64,000 bases of DNA, taken from contig WBMZ01003468.1 in assembly GCA_013400975.1 (NCBI GenBank), forward strand, positions 372,001 through 436,000, read 5' to 3'. Both the position numbers and the translations under genes were made by a program. The notes under the pieces were generated by a model that saw only the letters and a program-made list of their open reading frames with translations, was not told where the DNA came from and did not search any database. How positions within the stretch are numbered: the first letter of the stretch is position 1; the number at the start of each line of letters is the position of its first letter. This stretch comes from Atrichornis clamosus. Its lineage: Eukaryota; Chordata; Aves; Passeriformes; Menuridae. Below, piece by piece: positions 23,501-37,300 of this stretch.

Positions 23501-26500
23501 CTGAGGCTATCATAACAATGTTAGTTGCCACTGCTTAAATCTGCCTCAGGGTATCTGTTCTTACAGTTACAATTAAAGCCAGTAAGTAGTTCACCAACAT
23601 GTTAACATTAATTTGCCTTTTAATTTATTTGACCTTTTAAACTAAGCAACTAACTCACTGAGGTAAGAGATGCACGAAGTGCAATTGCTATACATTTTTA
23701 CAACAAGGTGTTTTTTGGTTCTTTTTCACCAAAACATTCAAGTGTTCAGTTGCAAGTGCTTTTATTCATTCTAAATCACTTCAGAAAAGGCAAAATATAT
23801 TCACATTGTATTTAATAGGCATATGTTTTACATAACACTAATGCATACACCACCAGTATAATCTTTAAAATTCGTAACAGGGAACAACCTCAGAACACCT
23901 TCTAAAACCTTGATGCACCAAAACTGCTACAACGCTTACAAATCCTTATATTACCTAGGATTGCTTACAGAACACATCAGAACTGATGCCAAAACAAAGA
24001 ACACCAGGATCCAAATAACCAGAAAGCAACAAACTGCTTCAGTTTTGGTACTATTTTCTCCTGCAGACATATAAAATGTAAAAAAACGTAAATGCAATGC
24101 AAATGTTAAAAAAAGGTGTTATCAGTAACTTCTGATGCCCTTTGCTCTCATGTAAAAATGGAGCCCTATACCTGCGTGCCTTATACTGGTCTGTAGAATC
24201 TGATGCAAAAATACCCAGGGACACATTTCAGTGTTTAGGATAATGTAGATATGTAAATATATTTTTTTTAAGTCCTTATAAATAAATGCAGTTTTATATT
24301 GATCATCTATTAATCTAAAGCATATTTAAATAACTCTCTCAAGCTGCAGGGAGAAGCTCCAGACAGTTTTAGGACTACTTTGACTGAGTCACTTTTAAGC
24401 TAACTCTCAGCTATGCTGGAGCAACTTCCCCTCGTTTTTGATAACGTGCCCTTCGCCTGTGGGCATCATTGTGAGCTGCTGAGTCTATCTAAAACCCTGA
24501 TGAGAGGGGTACCACCCACATCAAGAGCCCTCCCTGGTAAATTAGACATGGGGGGATGGTGAGGAAAGACTCATCAAATGGTCATTTACTGTCAGAGCTG
24601 CTCAAGCAAGAGGCAGTAGAGAGAGAGGGAGGGAAGCTTGAGAAAAAAAAAGGCTAAAAAGGGGAAAAGATCAAATGAAAACAGTAACTACCATCTAATA
24701 AAAAATAAATCCTCATAAAAAAAGATGACAATTCATTCACTCCCTCCTGGTTGACTGAAGCATTTGACTCCTTTTCTCACAAACCTCCCCCATGATAACC
24801 AAAGCTTTAAACTGTTACTGCCATCCTCCTCCCAAGCTCCCAAACCTGTCTCAGCCACAAAAGCCCTTACTCAGCTGTGCTCCTGAGCATCTACAACCTC
24901 CAGCCTTCATCCTTCTGCAGCCCAGTCATCACCAATTAACACGAGTATTGCACCAACAAGACAACAAAAAGCAAAAAAATAGTTTATTTCTGGGTCAGGG
25001 GGGAAAAAAAGAATATATTAAAATACATGGGATTTTCAAAATATTTAGTTTTGGCATCAACAATAGAAATCCATTTTGCATCTCTTTAGTTCAATTTTAG
25101 CATGTGAATAGTGCATACTATCCTTATGGATACACAATGCAATTAAAACAAAACAAACACCCAAATTTAAAAAATGAACAACCAAATCATCCCAGGCCAG
25201 TTCTGTCTCTTTCCCCTGTGCTGCCAGCAGAACAACCAAGCTGCCACGGGATTTAGTGCAGCGAGCTGTAGAAGTAAGAAATCAGGCTGTGCCTCACCTA
25301 AGCACTGAGGCCACACAATATGAAGAAAAATGCTACGGCTGGAAGTGGTTGTCGGTCAATTACTCACCCTTTAAAATCCTATTATCTTCCAATTCTGCCA
25401 AGGAAAAAAAGGCACTGCTGAACACAGAAAGGCAGAACAAACACTATCTTTTTAACCAAATGTGTCCAAAAGAGTTTGTCTCTCCATATGCTGCCAGTCA
25501 CCCAGCAGAAGAGCTTGGTTCTGACTCGGTGGCTCACAGCACCAAGTGAAGTTAATGGCATTTTAAGAAGAGAGGTGTATGTGGCAATATTTGACTTAAG
25601 GCTGTTTAGCACACCATGGCTACCGAGTAAGCAACACAGTTGTAGATAAAGCAGATAAAAGGAATGCAAAACCTAGCCAAAAAAAGACTAATGCCTGCCA
25701 GGTAAAACGCAAAACAAAACTGTGCGTCAAGAAGAATATTCAGTAATGAAGCAGCAAGACAGATTCAAAATGTATTTCTAGCAGAGTGGAGGATTAGTGC
25801 TCTTGCCATTACAGAAACCCGCTTGAGGGCCCCCACATCAGTGTACCCCTTTCACACTGCTAAAGGCACAAACTACAATACAGTGAGATTTATCAGATGC
25901 CATTCTGTGCCAGAACAGGATGAAAAGAATAAAGCTTTGCTCTGGTTTAAAATGTGATAGACTCTTTTATAAGTTGACCACCATAGGATATTTATCCCAC
26001 AGTGTGAACTCCAAAAATCTTCATAACATCCCTCCCTGACCTCGTATCTTGACCAAAAAAAAACGTTTAACGTAACATAAAATGGGGCCACTGCAGAGGG
26101 ACTGAATTTTCCCCTGCCCCATGGAGATGAGACTGCATCACATTCAACCTGAAGGGAAGCAAAGGAGACAACAAGATCCTGTGCAGCTCTCCAGAGCTCA
26201 CCAGTCTGCAGGACCACGAGAGAAGGAAAACCACTGTGTAAAGGTGTGTGGTTAAAGCTTCTCTTCTCTGGCAATAACGGTGTGAGGGATTATTTCCCAG
26301 GGACAGAAGCCCTCTGCTGGTCAACGCTTTTTGTAAGATGATTTACAGCAACTAAATGCACACAGGTTTTAATTTATCCCTGGTTTTCCTAAAAAAGTAG
26401 AGCTGTCAATGGGAAACGCATGAACACATTTCACTTTCCTTTTGAGGAAAAAAAGAGTACAGCAAAGAATCAGAGTACAGCAATCAAATCCTTTTTATTC

Positions 26501-26551
26501 TTATCAACTGGACAACTTCTGTTTTGTTATTTAAAAAAAGTCCACCCCATA
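20584..26551. other. Unassigned noncoding DNA
   Basis: AT-rich sequence with no recognised exon. A 9-bp hairpin lies at 20743-20765 (TTCCTCAAG / CTTGAGGAA, 5-nt loop), just upstream of the LINE-like remnant. A G6A7 purine junction lies at 24998-25010. The longest frame, 133 codons on the minus strand at 25873-26274, shows no domain and overlaps a second frame. Confidence 0.55.
20743..20765. repeat. Perfect 9-bp hairpin
   Basis: TTCCTCAAG at 20743-20751 is exactly complementary to CTTGAGGAA at 20757-20765 across TCTTG. It lies about 160 bases upstream of the LINE-like ATG on the minus strand and could be in that element's leader, but no link is shown. Confidence 0.65.
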
Positions 26552-26597
26552 GTTAAATATATAAATATGCAAATATGTAAAATATGTAAATATGTAA
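26552..26597 (+). repeat. Degenerate (AAATATGT)n microsatellite
   Basis: The motif AAATATGT or close variants repeats about five times, beginning as TAAATATATAAATATGC and continuing AAATATGTAAAATATGTAA. It is AT-rich and imperfect, as in an old microsatellite. Confidence 0.75.
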
Positions 26598-29500
26598 TCA
26601 CTTTATAAAAGTCTTTATGACTTCAGCAGTGCTGACATCACATATACACTTGACACCTTTCACTGCTCACACAAAAATGACAAGAACCGTTCAAATAAAC
26701 CATGTTACTGACATAAGTACTCAACCTTGCAATTTGTTCTCCAGTACATGTATTTAATATTTAAATGCATTAAATTTTTCAAGTTTTTAAATATTTACTA
26801 TTGCTATTACACATGTGAATTGCATTTTAGGTTTCCAAAATTATGTTTAAGCATAAAAAAATGCATTACCTCACCTTCCCATGAAACAAGAACATCAGTT
26901 CTTAAAGCAAATCAAATCTGATTTTGGTTTTGACTGTGAGCAGGCCTCCCAGCTGTATTATTGAAATTGGTTAATTATATTTTTGGGGCTAATTGTATTT
27001 TTGGTACCTGTTTATAAGTGGAATTATTTTCTGGGAGGGATAGGTAAGTAACAGTCTTTTTAGACCCACCCCTCAAGTTTCAACAGAAAGAATTAATTCT
27101 TGATTTCTGCAAGAAATCAAAGGCTTGTTCCAGCCAAAAAAAGAGCCTCTACAGACAAGTCAATCTTTGGATACACAGCTTTTATCATGCAAACAAATAC
27201 ACAAACACACACGATTCCTTGTCTCAACACCATCTTACAGCTCTTATTATTTATTTATTGTTATTATTGAGATGCCAGGGGACTTCAGTCAAGAATCAAC
27301 TTTACAGTCTAGTGCTTTACTCATGCACCAAGAGTAAAGGTTGATCCCAAATCCATAGTTTTCATTGCAAATTCATCATCTAGGACATAACAAAACTCTG
27401 AAAAAAAAAACCAACTTCACACACCTTAGTCCAAAGCTCTTAGTCCATGATTTTGCAGTTCAGTGCATTTACGCTTAGCATCTTTAAATCTATCCAGAAT
27501 ACAGAAATCAAGCAAATCAAATCAGGTGCAGACCTACCTGTGCAAATTTTGCTAGGTGGTGGAAGCAGTATATTTCTAAGTCTATACCAACAACCAAACT
27601 AAATCTACGCAATACAGCCCATCTACAAAAAAGACCCCTGCTATTAAGATATTCCTAAAAAATATTTTTAAATCCAGTACAGCAGCACTCTTAGAAATTA
27701 AGCTAATGCCGTTATAAATTAATTACAGAAGAATCCTTCTGTCAAAAAAGGGAGTGACCATCATGGCAGAGCACACCACTTCTGCACCTGTGTAACCCTA
27801 AGCAGTTGGTCAATACCAGACAAGTCACTTCTTGGCTACCAAGGCATATTTTGTGAGTCTAAAAATCACATTTGTTTACTATGAGTCAGCAAAATTGAAT
27901 GTTTATCCAACCAGCTAAAAAATTTGGACTCACAGGTACCAAAATTTGCCCATGTATCCAAGTTTAGCTAGCAGCTGAATCCTTCTTCCATGGAAGACAT
28001 ATGTAAATAAAAACACAACAGGGTTCTCCCACAGGAGATGCAGCAGTCTGCCTCAAGATCTGAATGAACTACAGTAAGACTCTCAATTCACCACTCTTTT
28101 TAACAAATTTTTACAGCTGCAGCCAATAGCCTCATTCACATGCACTGAATTCAAGTTGCTGATACCTTAAATCTGTTATTTTCTTATTGCTTAACATCTA
28201 ACTTTATAACCTCAGGCAACAATGCCCTTCTGCATGTTTCCTGAGTGACTTTCCATAATTTTTTTCAATGATAAAGAGAATTTCTATTAAATTATTTTAC
28301 ACTGATGCAGGTCAACAGGAGGACTGATTCGTCAGGCTCAACACACAGCCTTTCCATTAGGTGATCATAGGGAGTAACCACCATGTTGCTGTCCTCCAGA
28401 CCCCAGCCAGATGAGAAGGAAACTGCCCTGTCTCCTTGCAGGATGGAAACAGAAGTTATGGGTGCCAATTAAGATTCAGGCAGGAATTTGTTCCAGTAGA
28501 CAAACTCTTTCTGCCTATTCAGTCCAAGCCTCCTGCTCCTCCTTTCTACCAATGCCCTTGGGTGCTCCCGTCCTCCATGTTCTAGAGAAGGAAAGGAGCA
28601 CAAAAGGCCTGTTAAATAAGAAGTATTGCACCCACGCAGGGTGTGGTTTTACAGAAAAGGGCATTCTCAGCCAGTCTGTAAAAGGACATAATTTTAAAAC
28701 ACCATTTTTTGAAGGGCAAAAATGTTTCCACCATCCTGTGGAAAGCAATTTGCACCACGTCATATTCTCTCAAGAATACTCTACATAGCTAACAAAGAGG
28801 CTTAAAACTGTAATTGCAATTACAACAACATGTTAATACTTAAAAACCTTTTAAAATAGCTCACCATTTGATCGTTCTGACAAAGCACTTTCTGGATGCA
28901 TTACAAACATCTTCTACTGGCTTACAAAAAGCCAAGCACCATCTCAAAGATTCAAGTTCTATGAAAACCAACAGATAACATTTATACTTAATTTTGAAGA
29001 TTTAAGACAAGACTGATGTTTTCACTTACACTAAAACCACTATTACTGGAGCAAAAATGCAGGTTTTAAAGCTTGGAGAAGACTGGACATCAGTAAGCCA
29101 AGCTCTTGGCAGTACAGTTACAAACGGTGGAAGTTATTAAAAATAAATTGCCATAAGTCTTAGTCCTACATGTATTATGAAGCAAGTCTACAGTATTTAA
29201 CCTATATTTCAGCAAATCAAGCCTCCCTGAAAGATGGAAACTGAGAGTAGCATGCTAAACCTGTAGCATTAAGACAACTAATCCTAGGACAGGTTTTTCA
29301 GCCCAATTTGCTCCTCATGCAGTTGCATGAACTTCAAGAAGACTTCTAAAGGAGTGAGATGTCCTTCCAAGCCAGTACAGGCGGCACAGTCTGTGCCTGC
29401 AAAGCACGGACCCAAAGCCCCATGGTGTTAAAGGACATGTGATGTATTAACAGCATTAAACTGTTACAGTGTTAACATTTAACTATGTTTAAGCAGTAGA

Positions 29501-30027
29501 TGTCAAAGAGAATGCATTAGCCTCGGGCACTGGGGAACCTGGAGAAGGCATGATTTGTGGTGACCCTGCAGAGCTGCAGTGAGAGCTCTAAACCACAGGA
29601 ACCAGGATGAACCTCAGTGAGCTTCATAACAGGCACTGAGGGTAAGGCTGGGGAAAGCCAACACATACATCCACAGACACAGGAGGAAATAAAGGATTTC
29701 ATTCAATGGAGTGACTCACATTGAACAGACTGAAGACAAAAGGAAGACTTATGCACAGATCCATTCTGAAATTAATCAATCAAACCAAACATTATTCTCC
29801 ATAATGTAGAACACATGATACCTGAACAAAGCAACAAAATACAAATACCTATTAATAAAAAGGGAAGTTTAGTCAAAAAGAAAATCATGCCAAGCATCAT
29901 AAACAAATCAGTGCAATGAACAGCCTAAGACAGTACCTCTAATTGCAATAATTAAATCAATTATAACTGAGGGAGCCCAGGTACACCACAGCACCTTGTG
30001 GCACAGGCCAGGCAGGGTGCCTCACTA
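26598..30027. other. Unassigned noncoding DNA
   Basis: AT-rich, with neighbouring palindromes at 27088-27120 (listed separately). Frames of up to 125 codons (28411-28788 on the plus strand) have an overlapping 82-codon frame on the other strand and no recognisable domain. Confidence 0.55.
27088..27120. repeat. Adjacent palindrome and hairpin
   Basis: AAGAATTAATTCTT (27088-27101) is a perfect 14-bp palindrome. It overlaps by two bases a perfect 9-bp hairpin, TTGATTTCT / AGAAATCAA, with a 3-nt loop (27100-27120). Two exact dyads within 33 bp is more than usual for AT-rich DNA. They could be homeodomain-type or other dimer sites, or a small cruciform. No function is shown. Confidence 0.75.
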
Positions 30028-30175
30028 CGGGCTGTGGCAAAACGCAGCGGAGCCTTGTCCCGCACGCCAGCACCGACGCCGCCCGCGCGAGCGCCTCTCA
30101 AACACAGACCCTGGGTTCACGTTACTACTGCTCCTACTTAAAGCTTCCTTCGTGCTGCCAAGAAGTACAACGCGT
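30028..30175. other. Compact CpG cluster
   Basis: Sixteen CpG dinucleotides occur in about 148 bp, with the densest part at 30061-30095 (CACCGACGCCGCCCGCGCGA). The surrounding kilobases have very few. The patch is too short for a classical CpG island. It could be a small promoter or enhancer, an unmethylated element, or a fragment of a GC-rich repeat. No gene start or TATA box is evident beside it. Confidence 0.6.
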
Positions 30176-31046
30176 CTTTACATGAAAGAGGAATAAAAGC
30201 CACAAGTATTAATGAGGCCAGCAGGACTCAGCAGTGCCAGAGCAACACCAGCTTCCTATCGTTCCATCGAAGCCATTAAAGAGTGAGGATTTCTGATGGC
30301 TTTAAGGCTCCCTTATATCTGATAGAACATTATACAGTCAGAGTATTTTGAAATCTGTACTACAGCATCCAGAGTAACGGGAGGGCAAGTCAGGTGGATT
30401 TTGAAAAAGAAACTAACTACAATCTTAAAATTAACAAATGATACCTTGGAGATTTTGCTCATGTCTCAAGTGCAGCACTCGGAAATTGTATTTTTATTTG
30501 TAGCAAAACTAATGATAAACAAACACATGAATATTGATGATACTGTATCGTATCTTTTTTTGAGCCACAACTTAGCAACGTGCTGCACTGTATTTATCCC
30601 TCTGGAGTCTGGCTCCCGTCCGTGCAAAATTCGGTTTAGCTCAGATGGCAAAGGTCAATGCTTGTATGTGCCAATATTTCAAAGCCTGACATCGATTCCA
30701 CAGGAATGATGAACAGGTTTTAAAAAAAGTGAAGAGTTGTGAGTGGCAACCCAATTATGGGGCTATCTTGCATCAGGTTTCTCTACATATACCCTATTTT
30801 TGCACACAGATATTTGATGTAGGTAAAAAAAAAAGGAGGAGTGCTCTGTTGAGGCTCCAAGGATGCTTTAACTCACATAAAGTCAGAAGACAGTAATGAA
30901 ATAACAAAATCTACGTGAGCACATCTCCTCACTCTGAATTAAATGTATATAAGCAAGTCAATTTAAAGATGCTAAGACACTGTTGAGCTGCACCACTCAG
31001 TCCTGTTGTGGTCTAACTCTAGGCAAACTAGTTTTTCAGTGTAGGT

Positions 31047-31081
31047 GAAAGGAGAAGAGGGGAAAAGAAGAAGGAAAAGAG
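31047..31081 (+). repeat. Polypurine tract
   Basis: Thirty-five consecutive bases are G or A (GAAAGGAGAAGAGGGG and onward). A strongly pyrimidine-rich zone of about 160 bp begins some 85 bp later, so the two could pair in single-stranded DNA or RNA. Function is not shown. Confidence 0.8.
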
Positions 31082-31166
31082 TGAAGACAAGCAAACCAAT
31101 GTTAAGAGAAAAATATGTTTAAGTGACTGATTTGACAGTTCACAACTAATTTTGTTCTGTGTTCTG

Positions 31167-31325
31167 ACAATTCTCCCTTTGTTCTTTTTTTGTTTCCTTC
31201 AATCTTCTTTAAGACCACGTGAATTCATTTTCTCCCCCTTCTTTCTCAATTTATTTGCCAGCATATCCATCAATATCTCTTTTTCTTCTCCACTTAGGCT
31301 TCTCTCCTATTCCCTCCCTTTGTGA
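31167..31325 (+). repeat. Pyrimidine-rich zone
   Basis: Mostly T and C in runs (for example TTCTCCCCCTTCTTTCTC near 31230 and CTCTTTTTCTTCTCC near 31278), with one piece ending CACTTAG at 31297 that resembles a 3' splice site. No exon-like frame follows, so no splice site is called. Confidence 0.6.
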
Positions 31326-34300
31326 ATTTTCTAAGTCAGTGTATTTTTATTTTCCTTTTTCAAATTACATCTTCATTTCATGACTGCGCTCTCCAAGCCC
31401 CCAAAACCCGAACAGAATATGTTCACTAAGTTGCTGTACTAAACCAAATATTTTCTTCATGCAAGAAGCAGCTCTGAGGGCACCAGCAGTCCTGCTGGAG
31501 ACAGGACAGCAGTATTCCAGCACAGCTAATTAAGTACCTTTTCCTTCAAATTCCATATGGACTCTGCTTTTACCATGCTTAAGTAAGACTCATCACAGCA
31601 ATTATCTTCTGGACTATGAACAATACTGAAGTGTAGCACATAATATTTATATAAAAGCACGTTACAAATTGATCCTGAGGGCAGGAGCAGTAATTTTGCT
31701 GTCTACACAAACTATCTTTAACTGCAGTTAAGAAATCATTTCACAGGCTCAAACTATATAATAAAATGAAGGTAATAAGCATGACAAACACAGAGGGAAC
31801 AAATTATCTTCTGGCAATATACCCTACAATTGTGACTGGATAAAACTGTTAATCTGCAGCTGAGCAGAAAATGTATAATCTGAAGGGATTTCTTCATTTA
31901 AAATAAAACAATCTGCTATCCTTTGATAAACAGTAAGAACTTTCAGCATTCACAAATTACAGTAAACAGCACAATAGGACACAAGTTAAACAGGAAAAGA
32001 AGTTAAAAAAAAGATACTCAGTATCTCCAGCAATAAAAAGTTGCTTTCATTGACTAGAGAATACAAACTAATAAACATCTGGTATCACGAAGCTAGATTC
32101 TCCTCTACTCACACATACCTTTCTGCTGATACAAGAATCCAAAGCTTTTTTCCTATTGCTCCCTCCTGTCTTACTCATACTAACCATCTGAGCTGTTACA
32201 GTGAATTAATGTAAAACCAAAAAAAGATTTCACATGAAACAGCTACTCAAACTTCACTTACAAACCATGGGTGCTTTTCCATGTGAAGTCAAATGATACT
32301 CATCTTTCACAGACAAAGCATCTGAGATTGAATGACGCAGAGTAATCTTTCAACACAATTATTACTAATTGTTCCTTGTGATTCTATTTTCCAAACATGT
32401 TCTGACAAGAAATATAGAAAGTAACACAGGTGAAGTCTTAAAAGTGAAAGCCAAAAGTAATAATATAATTTAAAAACCAATTCAATATATTAAATTAGGA
32501 ACACCTTTCTGTGCTAAATTAGACAAGCAACATAAAACAATTTAGTTTGTGTTGAAGAAGGTGTTTGAACACAAGAGAAAAATACAGTGTATCTGTTTCC
32601 AGCACAGAAAATACAGACACAGCCATTAAAATTGTAAATTCCTCCATTTACAGTCCCCCAGGGAATCCCTCCATTGAAACACCCCTCTAAAAGCAGATTT
32701 TTTGGTTTTCCCCCAGACTACATCAACCTGCTACTCGCAGATGCGGGCGCTGCACTTCACAGGCAGAAGTACAAACATCAAACTGGGCTGCTGCAGACTT
32801 CAGGCGCTGACTTCAGTGGAAGACAGCCACATCTTGCTGTGGGGAAAACAGGCCAAGCAATTAAATATGCATCAGCATTAAAGCTAAATATACAGAAATA
32901 GCTTACAGACATAATTCTGGCTTACCAGCTTGGCATGCATAACCTGCATACATATTTCATTTTTAACTATGAAGACAAAACTTTTGTGCAATATACTTTC
33001 TGTGACACTATCTTTACCACTGTATGCATCACCGAGTCTCGGAGCAATAAAAAATGACAGCACTAGCAGAAACTAAGGTGGGGGTTTTTTTACTAGAAAC
33101 TTATTTAAGGTATAATTGACTTTAAGATAATATCTGTCCAATTAACATGAATGACAAGTACCTCATAAAAGTCCTTCCTTGGTGCTTAAGCCTTCAGTTT
33201 ACAGCTCTGACCTTCCAACTATTTCTTTTTTTTCCTTTAACTTTTTCTTTCACAATTAATTTAATATAATTCATAATAACATATATTATGAACATATACA
33301 AGCACACATATACCAAAAAAAAGGGCAGAAACACTCTGCTATAGCCACACATTTAATACGTACTTCCACCAGCAAAATGAGGCTATCTGCATCCCACATT
33401 TCATATGACTTAATATATAATGGATCTCTGGCACATCCACAGGTACAAAAAGGAAATTCTTTCTTTCCTGCACTATGGCAGCTCAAAATAGTCTGCCAAA
33501 CCCTTCAAAGTGTCAGCAACTTCTTACAGAGAGATAAAGACAATGGATAGTCCTACAAAGCTGCTAACATCTGCTCAAAACCTGCAGCTACTTTTTTCTT
33601 CTTCCAGCACTTACCCAAGCTAGCACGCACTTGCATAAGTCTTTAAAGCACTGAACATTTAAGCATGTCACAATCCTATGATGTCTCATTTATATAATTA
33701 GTACTAACATATGGCCCACAATCAGTGTGGGAAATCTAAAATATTCTTTGGGAAGCTGTCAAACCTAAAGGGATGTATTTTTCACTAAGTGAAAAGAATT
33801 AAATATGTAAATTCTGCTTACAATAGGGATAGGAAGGAAATAGAAATCTAGCCCAAAAGGCATGCTTGCTCATTGCAACAAGCACAGGTTATTATGCTCT
33901 GTACCTGTCAGTGCCAGTTCAAATCAGAATGTACAGTGACATGCAGAGAAGCTCTGCAGCCACCAGGATTTTAGCAGTGCTGTGGAAAACCATACAGTAG
34001 ATAAAAACCAAAACACACTGTGAAAATGCCAGCTATAATTAACACACTGGGCTGAACACAGATTCACAGTAGATTGTATTAATCTATATCCTTTCCAGAA
34101 CTGCAGCTGTCCCCTGGACAGGGACACCTCTGCAACATCTGCAGCAAGTGACACACGCTGTGTGGGCTGGGACCACTTTCATGCAAGCTCACCCCAGCTA
34201 TCTCTTCAGAGACAAAAGCCCAACAATCCTAAAAACCTCTGGGCTAAGACTTAATTCTCCTCCACTTGTTTCCAGCCAGGAAAGCTGCACCTGTTTCAAA

Positions 34301-37300
34301 CATGGCATAAGTGTGACCAGTGGTAGTAGGCATCCCCCTCCCACCACTGGGAATGACCAACTCAGAGAGAATCAGAGCCAGGACCCGTGTATTGGCAATA
34401 GGTTACCTCACTTCCCTGAGATCCCTTTAGGATCAACAGTTGCGCTTGCTACTTATTAATGAATTGTTAATTAATCAGTTGTACAGATCTAGGTGAAACA
34501 CTATTGGAGATGCACGGAAGAGCTCCCAGCGTCAATAACGATCTGAGCACCAGGAGCATTTCCACAGCATCCAATTTTCCTGGGAAGTATAACTGGCTTT
34601 CCCACAAATCAAAGGAAGCGGAATAAATTGGCATGCGTGTAGCAGCAAAAATTCTTTGTGAAGTAGCCTATATGTGGAGCTAATAACTTTGCTCTTCAGT
34701 ACAGCATTATTTACACTGGAAAAAGAAAAGTCTGAAATCATCAATGATCCCACATTAAGGAAATAACATGCTCCAAAACAATTTCATCATCATTCACTTT
34801 CAGAATAAGCATTGAAATATGGAACCAGCTATACATTTCTCAAAACAGTTGTCAGTAAAGTCAAATCTCTGCAGTAAAACCCTTTCCTAAAGGCAACTTT
34901 CAGCAATGTAAAAGCTCAGTAATTTGTCTGAATAAAATCCTGCACCCTGTGGTTAAGAACCTGCCAAGCAAACCAAATACACTAAGCAAGCAGAGTTGGC
35001 ATTTGACATGTCTCTTAAGAGTGAGCTGTGACAAGTTACTAATGATCTCAGTTAGAAAGCAACTAATAGTGTGCAGTAAAAGGTATAAAGACATGCAGAA
35101 ATGTGGTAATAAGGAACAAATGCTGACTTGAGATAAACAGGTAAAACCATTTTCAGTGAATGACACTGCTCAGTTCAGCTCTAAACCTGTCCCTCCAAAC
35201 GTTCTGCACCTTTTGTTGTTAGGTGGATTAATCCCTAACAACACTGTAGCCTAAAACGTGCTCTAAATGTGTGAAGAGCAGTATGTTGACATAAAATTTG
35301 TTTAAAATCTTAGAGTGAGCCCCAAATGTGCCATATTTGCCTACAGTAAGGGCTTCACAAAGCTGGAAAACTGGCAGTTGTGAAAAGGAATTAGAAGTGT
35401 TAACAGGTACAGGAGAAAAAACTTAACCATTGCACTCCATGCAGTGCCAAAAAAAAAGCCAGTGGGCAGAGAGATGACCGAGGCAGGAACCACTTCAACT
35501 GAGCTGGTAGCTGCAGAGTGACAACTTTGTAAAGCCATAATCAGTGAGCTTCACAGCAGACAATTCCACTGTCTGGGGAAAAAGACTCCAACCCAAATGA
35601 ACAGAAACAAGCCATCTAGAGATGAGAAAAAAAAGATCCATGCAATGCAAAGAGTTTCCCTCCTTATAGCAACAAAGTATATGGGGTTTTCCTTATCTTT
35701 TTAACTACATTCAAATTATTAATTTTCTTTACATTTTCCTTGCAGCTTGTTGAAAATGCTGTCTGATCCATCTCTCACAAGTTTCAAAGGTGGAAGGAGA
35801 AAAATACTAAACTAATGTCTTAATTGGTCCAGATAACCCCATTTTTTTCTGAAATTACTACCACTGTTAGTTATCTAAGTGTTATACAACAACCAAAGAC
35901 AGAAGCTGGTTTGCTGTGACATGAAATGAAAAGTGTTCAATTTGTTTCATTCGTACTCAATTACTGAATAAATGAGAGCAAACGCAAGGTAAGGTGATAC
36001 AACCTGACACAGTACTTTCACTTGCATTCTCCTGGGGAGTGCCTGTCAGAAAGGCTTGTTCTTCCTTCCTCCTCAGTCCCTCCCCTCTACCAGTTTCAGT
36101 TCTTGACTTTTACCTCTTAGGTTGCACGGCATTAATTAGCATTATTAAAAGGAAGAGTACATAAGGAGCCAAACATCCAAGGCATCGTATTTTTGAAACC
36201 CATTTCAATTCTATCAGGCATTCTTCCCACTATCCACGCATCAAAGATTGCCTCTGCTTGAAGATGAGAGTTAATGGACAATCGGGAAGGCATGGTGAAC
36301 CGAGGTCACAGAATTAAGTATTATTTAAGAGCACAATATTCAGTGACACAAATGACATTTTTGCAGGGAAACAGCAATATTAGCCTCAGAGCAAATGAAT
36401 GATGAGCATCCTTCCCACGGTTAAACTGTTCTTTAATAGAGACAAAGCATGAAAAAGGATGCAAAGATTTTTAAACACAAAGGAGATTACAACCTAAAAC
36501 CTTAAGCCAAATCTTTACTTGTATTAATAAGGCTGCTTTACATCACTGCAACAAAAGAAAGGGATCCTTAAGACCTTTACACTGTCAAGGCATCAAGAGT
36601 AGAAAGAAATACCTTTAAGATAAATGAGATATTCAGACCTAGCAAGATTCAAATCTAGGGAAAATAAAATACATTGTTTACATGATATTTTATTATGTCT
36701 TATTATACCATACCATAGGTTATAGCTATTTTATTTAGAAGTAGGGCACGCAGGATGTGCATAGGTAACTACTCTCTTGGTTCCTCCCCTAACACATGAA
36801 GGGGAAATGATTTTTTCAGATTTCTCTGAAACCTGAAGTCCAGAACTATCAGTAGCCATGGATTCTGATGCCTTAAGTAACTTAAGATAAAGACATAAAA
36901 TTAAGTTCCTATTCTTTCAAATACATGACTAAAAGCTAAAGGAGTTTATTCAGTAGAGTTTGCTTGGTCCTTCCAATCTTAGCAGCCTTTCAATTCCTTG
37001 TATTCATCATTATTTTCCAGGTAAAGAGCATTCATATATTTGACATGCAAGTTTCAAGTTATTTTGGCACAGCCCAGTCACCATGACTAATATTTAATTA
37101 GCTGTGTTACCGCTTATTTCAAAATGCACGAGGTAATTCCTCCAATCACATAAATCACTACACAAATTCCTTCCATCTAGAGAAGCACAAACCATCTCAA
37201 AAAACCTTAAAATTTAACTTAAAAAAACCTCCCTAAATATCACAAAAATAAGCTTCCATTAAAAGTTAAAAAGGAATATCACAGATAACCATGTGAGATT

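Noticed and set aside
25873..26274. 133-codon minus-strand frame
   Set aside because: No domain, overlapping frames, no splice or start context; consistent with chance.
31278..31297. Possible 3' splice site
   Set aside because: Good polypyrimidine-AG, but no exon-like frame or donor after it could be supported.
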